From Halomonas shengliensis (GTDB lineage: Bacteria; Pseudomonadota; Gammaproteobacteria; Pseudomonadales; Halomonadaceae), in assembly GCF_900104135.1 (NCBI RefSeq), contig NZ_FNIV01000010.1, forward strand, positions 1 to 64,000: 64,000 nucleotides of DNA, given 5' to 3'. How positions within the stretch are numbered: the stretch's first letter is position 1; each line of letters opens with the position of its first letter. Positions 58,554 through 64,000 of the stretch are shown one piece after another. The translations under genes and the position numbers were made by a program. Below the pieces are notes generated by a model. The model saw only the letters and a program-made list of their open reading frames with translations, had not been told where the DNA came from and did not search any database.

Positions 58554-58609
58554 GCCGCGCCACGGCCGGGCGTCATCGGCCCCAGTGACAACAACAAGGA
58601 GACATCACC

Positions 58610-59500
58610 ATGAGCATCGGACAGGACCTCCTCGACGTTCCCATGGGCGACATGATCCGCGACATGGCCTTCGCCATCGCGGACAGCCAGTTCCAGCTCG
58701 ACCAGAGCTCGATGCGCACCGCCGAGATGATGGGCGGGTTGCAGTCGGTGATCGACAGCCGGGGCAACCAGACCTTCGACGACAGCCGGGTGTTCTTCGG
58801 CTACGAGTACATGACCGTCGAGCAGGCGCTCTACTACGCCATCTTCGATGACGCCCTGACCGGGTCGCTGGACGAGGACTCGATCCGCCTCAAGGAGGTG
58901 GTGCTGGATATTATCGAAGAGATGGCCGAGGCGGAGGGTGCCGGTGCCACGACGGTGCAGCCGCTGAGAACCATCAACAAGCAGGAAGATGTCGCCGCCA
59001 AGCTCGAGAGCATCAGCATCGGCGGCGAGAAGCTGGCCGAGAAGGTGATCCGGGTGCCCACCCGGATGTCGATGATGGAGCTGGGCTTCACACCGACCTT
59101 CTACCAGTTCGTCGACACCATCATCGAGGTCAAGATCGCCATCCGCATGACCCGGGAGCGTGCCTATGAGCGCACCACCTCCAACGCCAGCCGCGATCGC
59201 CAGAGCAGCTCGGGACGCAGCACCCGGGTAGGCCTCAGCTGGCCACCGGGCGTCCGCAAGTCGAAGACCTACCGCAGCAACAGCTCGGTGCAGACCACCC
59301 AGGTGGATGCCACCTACTCCCAGAAGTACAGCTACAGCGCCGAGGGGGCGAGCCTGCTGCGCACCAAGATGGTGCCGGTGCCCCCGCCCGCCGTGCTGAC
59401 GGAGCGGATACGCGGCTACATGGAGGTCGAGGAGGAGGCCCGGCGGCGGCGCCTGGCGGAGATCTACCCCGAGGATGGCGATAGCGAAGGAGGTTCGTGA
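58610..59500 (+). CDS. Paralogue C of the undescribed family
   Basis: The 296-residue member starts MSIGQDLLDVPMGDMIRDMA, then FAIADSQFQLDQSSMRTAEM. An insertion of about 100 residues (about 50-150, including VEQALYYAIFDDALTGSLDE and a helical acidic stretch) separates the N-terminal helix from the central LGFTPTFYQFVDTIIEVKIA near residue 157. The beta region is rich in Ser, Arg and Thr; the C-terminus reads YSQKYSYSAEGASLLRTKM, then VPVPPPAVLTERIRGYM, with a charged tail. AAGGAG lies 10 bases before the ATG. It is closest to paralogue D, so the two probably arose by duplication. Confidence 0.75.
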   Translation: MSIGQDLLDVPMGDMIRDMAFAIADSQFQLDQSSMRTAEMMGGLQSVIDSRGNQTFDDSRVFFGYEYMTVEQALYYAIFDDALTGSLDEDSIRLKEVVLDIIEEMAEAEGAGATTVQPLRTINKQEDVAAKLESISIGGEKLAEKVIRVPTRMSMMELGFTPTFYQFVDTIIEVKIAIRMTRERAYERTTSNASRDRQSSSGRSTRVGLSWPPGVRKSKTYRSNSSVQTTQVDATYSQKYSYSAEGASLLRTKMVPVPPPAVLTERIRGYMEVEEEARRRRLAEIYPEDGDSEGGS

Positions 59501-60042
59501 TGGCCGTCGGACAGGATTTGCTCAATGTTCCCTTCCCGGAGATGGTCAAGTCGATGGGGGTCGGGATCGCCGAGGCCCAGTACGAGCTGGACCTCACCTC
59601 GCTGAAGATCGCGCGGCTGATGGCAGGCTACGCGCCCGAGGACGAGGAGGAGGGCACCGCCTCCAGCACGCGCCCCAACCTGGTCCGGATCGGCGACGAC
59701 AACGCGGATGGCTACTCCCTGTTGGAGCTGGGCTTCACGCCGACCTTCTACCAGTTCGTCGACACCCTCATCGAGGTCAAGATGTCGATCTCCATGGCCA
59801 CCGAGAGCGAGAGCAAGCGCAGCAGCTCCACGACTCGCGCCTCGGTAAGCGGCAAGGTGGGCTTCCTCTCGGCCAGCGCCAAGATGAAGGTCTCCACCGT
59901 GTCGGCCAGCTTCTCGAGCAAGTACCAGTACTCCGCCGAGGGCAGCTCGCTGATGCGCACCAAGCTGGTCACGGTGCCGCCGCCGACGATCCTCGAGGAG
60001 CGCATTCGCGCCATGCTCGACCGCGAGGGCGAGACGGAGTAA
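59500..60042 (+). CDS. Paralogue D of the undescribed family
   Basis: The 180-residue member starts MAVGQDLLNVPFPEMVKSMG, then VGIAEAQYELDLTSLKIARL, nearly parallel to paralogue C without its insertion. The central segment LELGFTPTFYQFVDTLIEVK is almost identical to that of C. Then come a serine-rich beta stretch (SESESKRSSSTTRASVSGKV) and the end FSSKYQYSAEGSSLMRTKL, VTVPPPTILEERIRAML. The ATG at 59500 shares one base with the stop of C (TGATG) and follows GAAGGAGG. Confidence 0.76.
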   Translation: MAVGQDLLNVPFPEMVKSMGVGIAEAQYELDLTSLKIARLMAGYAPEDEEEGTASSTRPNLVRIGDDNADGYSLLELGFTPTFYQFVDTLIEVKMSISMATESESKRSSSTTRASVSGKVGFLSASAKMKVSTVSASFSSKYQYSAEGSSLMRTKLVTVPPPTILEERIRAMLDREGETE

Positions 60043-60046
60043 CGCC

Positions 60047-60712
60047 ATGCCACGCAACAGCTGGACCAGCCTGGACCCGGAACGGCCCGCGCCGGTGTCG
60101 GACGCCTCGACGCCGAGTGAGCCGCCACCGTTTCCCGAGTCCCTGCTCGCGCTGCAGCGCGAGCGTGACGCCCTCGAGCGCCGCATGCAGCGCCTGACGC
60201 AGGGCGGTGCGGAGCCGGCCGATGACGCCCGCTTTCCCGTCACCCCGCTGAGCGAGCGACGGCGCGCCGATGCGGCCTGGGCGAGGCAGCGCGATCGCCT
60301 CGGCGGGGCCGCGACCGATGCACGGGAGGCGATCGAGGTCGCGACGGACTCCTCCGTCGAGGGCGCGAGGGAACCCCTGCCGCTGCTGCGCACCGGCCTG
60401 CGTCGGCTGGGGGAGCCGCTGGAGCGAAGCGGCCTGCTCAAGGACGCCCGGCTCCGCGAGCCGTCCCTGCCGGCCGAGCGCCTCGCCACCCTGGCGGCGG
60501 CGGGGCAGGAGGCGTTGACCCGCCGCTACGCGGCCCGGCGTGATCGCCTGCTTTCCGTGGTCACGGGAGGCTGCGGCGACCTCGACCGGCGTGCCGAATC
60601 GGCACGACGCCGGGCCCTGGCCAGTCGACGCGAGGCCATGGCGCAGCAGCAGGCCGATGACCGGCGCGTGGCGCAGGCGCGTCGACAACGCCAGCTTCAG
60701 GAGGACGCGTGA
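60047..60712 (+). CDS. Coiled-coil protein of undescribed operon
   Basis: The 221-residue protein is rich in Arg, Ala, Glu and Gln. After a proline/serine-rich head (PERPAPVSDASTPSEPPPFP), residues about 40-60 (SLLALQRERDALERRMQRLT) and the end of the protein (about 150-221; AARRDRLLSVVTGGCGDLDR, then RRALASRREAMAQQQADDRR) have the heptad character of coiled coils. It lacks the family signature of its neighbours, so it may link or clamp the other subunits. It lies four bases after paralogue D. Confidence 0.7.
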   Translation: MPRNSWTSLDPERPAPVSDASTPSEPPPFPESLLALQRERDALERRMQRLTQGGAEPADDARFPVTPLSERRRADAAWARQRDRLGGAATDAREAIEVATDSSVEGAREPLPLLRTGLRRLGEPLERSGLLKDARLREPSLPAERLATLAAAGQEALTRRYAARRDRLLSVVTGGCGDLDRRAESARRRALASRREAMAQQQADDRRVAQARRQRQLQEDA

Positions 60713-61362
60713 TGAGCAAGGGCGGTGAGGTAGTGGCCGATGCGGTCAGGGAGATGCTGCTGGGGCTGGCGGATGCCCTGGACGACGCCCAGTCGACGCT
60801 GTCGGAGACGGCGCGCACCAGCGATACCGGTCACGGCTACGAGATCCCCTATCTGGACTTCACCTTCGAGGTCGAGTTCTCCGAGGAGCAGAGCCAGGGC
60901 GACAGGCCGCCACGCATCGCGTTGCTGCCCAAGGCGAGGCGGGCAGGCGGCGAGGGTGAGCGCGAAACGCGGATCAGCTCCTCGATCTCCGGCCGGCTGG
61001 CCACGGTACCGGTGCAGGGGGGGCGCCCGGAGACGCTGCTCGACCTTACCCTGAAACCCGTGGACGGTCGGCCTCGGCAATGGCGGCTAGGGGTCGCGGT
61101 CAGCAACCTGGCCGGTGAACGGCTGCCAGGGGTGCCGGTATCGCTGCAGGTGGATGCGGCGATGACCGAGCAGCTGCTCGGCCATCGGCCCTCGGCCGAG
61201 CAGCGCCTGGGACTGCTCACGACCCAGCGCCTCACCACCGGCGTGGAGGGCGGGGCCGAGCTTGTCATCGATACCGCCTCGCTGCGAGGGCGTCGGGTGG
61301 TGGTGCAGGTGGAGGCGCGTGGCGCGATTGGACGGGTGATCTTGCCCGGGGAGGCCGCATGA
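60712..61362 (+). CDS. Beta-rich protein with family-like N-terminal helix, undescribed operon
   Basis: The 216-residue protein begins with a helix like that of the paralogues (VVADAVREMLLGLADALDDA, then QSTLSETA), followed by YEIPYLDFTFEVEFSEEQ, which may be the equivalent of the central strand segment. Residues about 105-216 look like a beta-sandwich (LLDLTLKPVDGRPRQWRLGV, NLAGERLPGVPVSLQVDA, LRGRRVVVQVEARGAIGRVI). The VPPP ending is missing. I treat it as a divergent relative. The ATG at 60712 follows AGGAGG and shares one base with the previous stop. Confidence 0.68.
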   Translation: MSKGGEVVADAVREMLLGLADALDDAQSTLSETARTSDTGHGYEIPYLDFTFEVEFSEEQSQGDRPPRIALLPKARRAGGEGERETRISSSISGRLATVPVQGGRPETLLDLTLKPVDGRPRQWRLGVAVSNLAGERLPGVPVSLQVDAAMTEQLLGHRPSAEQRLGLLTTQRLTTGVEGGAELVIDTASLRGRRVVVQVEARGAIGRVILPGEAA

Positions 61363-62474
61363 CCATCAAGCTTCGTGTCACCGCCACCCTGCTCACCGGC
61401 GCGCGCCAGCCCGCGGCCAACCAGGTGGTGGAGCTGCAGGTGCTCCAACTGAAGCGCGGCTGGACCGGGCTGGCCAGGACGACCAGTAACGCCCAGGGCA
61501 AGGTAGCCATCGGCACCTCGCTGCAGGGCGAGGGTCAGCTGGCGCCGGCGCTGCGGCTCGTCCGGTCGGGAGACGAGCCCGTCGAGGTGCTGGCCCAGCA
61601 GGGCACCTATCACATGGCGAGAACCAACCTCAACGTCGCCTTTGGCGAGGTGGTGGTGCTGCCGGGCAGCGGCGTCTCCGCGCCGGCCCTGCATCGGATC
61701 AAGGCCGAGCGCCTCGCCGGCATGAACGCCAACCTGGCGGACCTGCTCGAGAAGCGCGGGCGGCCGGGGGTGGTCGTCGATGCGCCCGACACGCCCAGGG
61801 AGGAGATACCCAGCGAGGCCCTGCTGGAAGGGCGCAAGGCCGTGGTCTTCCAGGAGATGCTGGCGACCGAGGTGGCAAGGCGCGAGCAACTCCAGATGCA
61901 GCTGGACCTTCGCCAGGCGCGAGTGACCGAACTGGACGCGGCGCTCAAGGAGAGCGTGGCAGAGCGCGAGGACCTGAACCGCCAGCTCGAGCAGCTGCGC
62001 AAGAGCATCTCGACCTCACCCGCGGTGGAGCAGTTGACCTCGACCGTCTCCGGGGCCCTGGAGCTGGCGCGTGGCGAGCATGGCATGCAGCTCGCCACGG
62101 CGGAGCTGCGCATCCGTGGCCTGGTCGTCGAGGGTGGCAAGCGCTTTCATCCCCTCGATGTCAGCGAGGCGCGCGAGATCCTGCCCGACAACGTGTCGGA
62201 GCTGGTGCTGCGTCTCGATCCGCCACGCTCGCGGGAGGCCAGCGAGGCCGCGCTGGCTCCCGACCTGATCGGCCAGACCCTGGAGCCCGCCCGGCGCCAG
62301 GCCCTCTCCCAGGGGCTGCGCCTGGAGGTGATCGAGAGCGTCTCCCCCGACCATCCCGAGGGAGCGATCATCGAACAGCGACCGGCCCCGGGCGCCACCC
62401 TGGAGGGAGCGGGTGGCCGTCTCGTCGTGGTGGTGGCGACAAGGAGTTCACAACGGGAGAGTGGCGATGAGTGA
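61359..62474 (+). CDS. Beta-sandwich / coiled-coil / PASTA protein of undescribed operon
   Basis: The 371-residue protein has three parts. Residues about 1-110 look like a transthyretin-type beta-sandwich (IKLRVTATLLTGARQPAANQ; ARTTSNAQGKVAIGTSLQGE). Residues about 160-215 are a coiled coil (QLQMQLDLRQARVTELDAAL, then ESVAEREDLNRQLEQLRKSI). Residues about 298-362 are a PASTA domain: APDLIGQTLEPARRQALSQG, then IIEQRPAPGATL. PASTA domains usually bind peptidoglycan or beta-lactams at the outside of the membrane, but no signal peptide or membrane helix is present. It overlaps both neighbours. Confidence 0.74.
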   Translation: MTIKLRVTATLLTGARQPAANQVVELQVLQLKRGWTGLARTTSNAQGKVAIGTSLQGEGQLAPALRLVRSGDEPVEVLAQQGTYHMARTNLNVAFGEVVVLPGSGVSAPALHRIKAERLAGMNANLADLLEKRGRPGVVVDAPDTPREEIPSEALLEGRKAVVFQEMLATEVARREQLQMQLDLRQARVTELDAALKESVAEREDLNRQLEQLRKSISTSPAVEQLTSTVSGALELARGEHGMQLATAELRIRGLVVEGGKRFHPLDVSEAREILPDNVSELVLRLDPPRSREASEAALAPDLIGQTLEPARRQALSQGLRLEVIESVSPDHPEGAIIEQRPAPGATLEGAGGRLVVVVATRSSQRESGDE

Positions 62475-63093
62475 CATCAAGCGTCTGATCCGTGACACCG
62501 CGGCCGCGCCCCTCGGCGATATCATCGCCTCGGTGGGCGAGGGGGTGGCGCAGGCCCAGCGGGCCCTGGATGGACAGGCCCTGGCCCAGCTGGAGGCCCT
62601 CTACCGGGACCAGGATGAGGCGACGGCACTGCTGCGCCAGAGTGGCTGGCGTCCCACCTTCTATACCATCCCCGAGACCGAGGGCGAGGTGAAGGTGGCG
62701 CTCTCCCTGGGCGGGCAGGGCGAGGAGACGACCACGGCGCGGTCATCGGGCATCCTGCCTCGCAAGTCGCGGGTCGCGCTCTACGGCGCCCCGGTGGATG
62801 CCGGCTACCAGAATCGCTTCGGCTACCAGGCCACCATCGGCGCGAGCCTGCGCTTTCGTATCGTGCCGGTGCCTCCGCCCGGCGATATCGATGCCTTGCC
62901 GATCCGCGTGGTACCCGACCTGAGCGGGTCGAGCCGGGACGAGGCGGCCGAACTGCTGGCCCAGTTCGGGCTGGCGCTAACCCTCGACGCGCAGAGTCCC
63001 GAGGCGGGGCAGGTGGTGGCCCAGCGGCCGCTGCCCGGCCAGATGCTGCGACAGGATGATGTCGTCAGCGTCACGCTCGGCCCCGCCGACTGA
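62467..63093 (+). CDS. Paralogue E of the undescribed family, with C-terminal PASTA domain
   Basis: The 208-residue member starts with the family helix (PLGDIIASVGEGVAQAQRAL at residues about 15-34), the central segment WRPTFYTIPETEGEVKVALS near 60, and FGYQATIGASLRFRIVPVPP(P) near 117-138. A PASTA domain then follows directly: VVPDLSGSSRDEAAELLAQF, GLALTLDAQSPEAGQVVAQR and PLPGQMLRQDD. The VPPP end of the family core is thus the attachment point for the domain. Its ATG lies 8 bases inside the previous gene. It is the last gene of the operon. Confidence 0.76.
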   Translation: MSDIKRLIRDTAAAPLGDIIASVGEGVAQAQRALDGQALAQLEALYRDQDEATALLRQSGWRPTFYTIPETEGEVKVALSLGGQGEETTTARSSGILPRKSRVALYGAPVDAGYQNRFGYQATIGASLRFRIVPVPPPGDIDALPIRVVPDLSGSSRDEAAELLAQFGLALTLDAQSPEAGQVVAQRPLPGQMLRQDDVVSVTLGPAD

Positions 63094-63125
63094 GGTTGCC
63101 GGGAAAGCAGAACGCGAAGGAAGAA

Positions 63126-63147
63126 CGCCACGGCGGCTGCCGTGGCG
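63126..63147 (+). terminator. Hairpin after the undescribed operon
   Basis: A perfect 9-bp stem (CGCCACGGC and its complement) with a GGCT loop begins 32 bases after the stop of paralogue E. There is no T-run. It is the best terminator candidate for the operon. Confidence 0.5.
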
Positions 63148-63421
63148 ATAGGGCTCCCTGGGCAGCATCCTGCTGCCGAGCTCCCTGCAGGGCGTCCAGC
63201 CCTGGCGCATCCGTGGCGGGAAGTGGCAGTGTCCCTTGCCCTGTCCTGCTGGACGCCTCCCGTTATCGCCGATTCCCGTGACCCTGCGGTGACCGTCGCA
63301 TGGCGTTTACGTGACATCCCGAGTCCAGGGATCGCAGGGCTATCGCAGCTAGCCATGCTGTGCTTCCTTCTGTAATTGTCCTGCCAGGGAGCCCGAGCCC
63401 CGGGCGCCGGCGGGTCGCTTC

Positions 63422-63430
63422 TGGTAGAAT
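63422..63430 (+). promoter_or_regulatory. Extended -10 promoter box of antiporter gene
   Basis: TGGTAGAAT fits an extended -10 element (TGnTAnnnT) 47 bases before the antiporter ATG. No good -35 is seen, which extended -10 promoters do not need. Confidence 0.45.
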
Positions 63431-63477
63431 CCGCCGCCGTTTCGTCTCAATCCAACTCCTGCTTCGGGAACGCTGTC

Positions 63478-64000
63478 ATGAATGCGGTAATCATTGCGGT
63501 GCTGGTGATGGTCGGTCTGTCACTGGCACGGGTTTCGGTCGTCTTCGCGCTGGTGGTCGGGGCGCTGGTGGGCGGCCTGGTGGGTGGGCTCTCCGTGGAG
63601 GAGACGCTCGCCGCCTTCAACGACGGGGTCGGCGGCGGCGCCAAGGTGGCCCTGGCCTATGCGACCTTGGGGGCCTTCGCGGTCGCCATCTCGCGCTCCG
63701 GGCTGCCGGACCTGCTGGCCCGGCGGCTGATCGCCCTGCTGGGCCAGGAGGCCACCGCCAGCAAGCAGGCGGTGGTCAAGTACCTGCTGCTCGGCGCCGT
63801 GCTGCTGGTGGCGATCTCCTCCCAGAACCTGATCCCGGTCCACATCGCCTTCATTCCCATCCTGATCCCGCCGCTGCTCAAGGTGATGAACCAGCTGCGC
63901 CTGGACCGCCGCGCCGTGGCCTGTGCGCTGACCTTCGGCCTGACCGCCCCCTACATGCTGCTACCGGTGGGCTTCGGGGCGATCTTCCTCAACGACATCC
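63478..64000 (+). CDS. Na+/H+ antiporter-family membrane protein, N-terminal part (continues beyond window)
   Basis: The 174 codons seen encode a hydrophobic protein starting [20 protein letters not shown], with [20 protein letters not shown] and the loop [20 protein letters not shown]; later [20 protein letters not shown] and [20 protein letters not shown]. It resembles the YuiF/NhaC-related family of predicted Na+/H+ or amino-acid antiporters (ion transporter superfamily). The 3' end is cut by the window. The ATG at 63478 follows GGGAA. Confidence 0.82.
   Translation, partial: MNAVIIAVLVMVGLSLARVSVVFALVVGALVGGLVGGLSVEETLAAFNDGVGGGAKVALAYATLGAFAVAISRSGLPDLLARRLIALLGQEATASKQAVVKYLLLGAVLLVAISSQNLIPVHIAFIPILIPPLLKVMNQLRLDRRAVACALTFGLTAPYMLLPVGFGAIFLNDI

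Larger units (their letters stand above)
63094..63477 (+). other. Intergenic region after the undescribed operon
   Basis: This 384-base stretch holds no gene that I can support. It contains two perfect small hairpins (63126-63147 and about 63162-63178, GGCAGCA-TCC-TGCTGCC) and, at its end, a promoter-like box for the antiporter gene. The single open frame at 63142-63375 has no ribosome-binding site and no protein character. Confidence 0.6.

Noticed and set aside
54668..63093. The operon as a prophage tail, gas-vesicle, type VI or extracellular contractile system
   Set aside because: No sheath, baseplate, AAA+ ATPase, GvpA-like, lysis or capsid gene is recognisable, and the paralogous family does not resemble tube or sheath proteins I know.
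63142..63375. A 77-codon open frame in the gap after the operon
   Set aside because: No ribosome-binding site, no recognisable protein features, and it overlaps small hairpins.

Overview
This window is GC-rich, tightly packed chromosome from a halophilic or halotolerant gammaproteobacterium, most likely Halomonas or a close relative. The evidence is the gene content and the protein sequences: a BCCT osmolyte carrier overlapping a universal stress protein, a complete Mrp Na+/H+ antiporter operon with fused MrpA-MrpB, TRAP and peptide-type ABC importers, a liuABCDE leucine operon and a tungstate importer. The assignment is inferred from these; no species-level marker such as rRNA is present. 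Layout from left to right. 1-9.5 kb: the end of etfA, an OsmC-YcaO fusion, an RND efflux pair (adaptor plus pump) and an ABC half-transporter. 9.0-14.1 kb: BCCT carrier with overlapping UspA, then small housekeeping genes (YbaK-type deacylase, Tag-family glycosylase, TehB, aspartate/glutamate racemase). 14.2-16.4 kb: the remains of a chromosomal integron. An integron integrase is cut by an IS30-family element, which is followed by one AT-rich gene cassette that still carries an attC site. 16.4-23.2 kb: liuABCDE on the minus strand with a palindromic LiuR-type operator in its promoter. 23.3-26.6 kb: tupABC tungstate uptake and a divergent HTH/binding-protein-like regulator. 26.8-29.5 kb: truncated haemoglobin, NYN-domain protein, MFS carrier with a coupled 41-residue membrane peptide, and a small lipoprotein. 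29.5-35.3 kb: mrpAB-C-D-E-F-G. 35.5-44.9 kb: a seven-gene minus-strand operon (peptide-type ABC importer, FAD-linked 2-hydroxyacid oxidase, DMT exporter, PLP aminotransferase) with a divergent GntR regulator. 45.0-53.5 kb: an AraC regulator and a TRAP importer leading into an operon of two HDAC-family amidohydrolases, RidA, an ornithine-cyclodeaminase homologue and a class IV aminotransferase. This looks like a pathway for taking up and breaking down an N-acylated amine or amino acid. 53.5-54.5 kb: a membrane protein with a DUF4105-like domain. The most unusual part is 54.67-63.09 kb, a ten-gene plus-strand operon for which I recognise no described system. Five of its proteins share one architecture: an N-terminal helix of the type IAxAQxxLD, a central LGFTPTFYxF...IEVK strand segment, and a C-terminal segment ending in VPPP. 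One paralogue has an OmpA-like domain inserted in its middle, one ends in a PASTA domain, and a second PASTA protein is also encoded. The others are a protein built from tandem modules that look like the ribosomal L7/L12 C-terminal domain, a TPR-like protein, a coiled-coil protein and a beta-rich protein. None shows a signal peptide, a membrane helix or an obvious catalytic motif, so the operon looks like a multi-subunit scaffold. The window ends inside a Na+/H+ antiporter-family gene.
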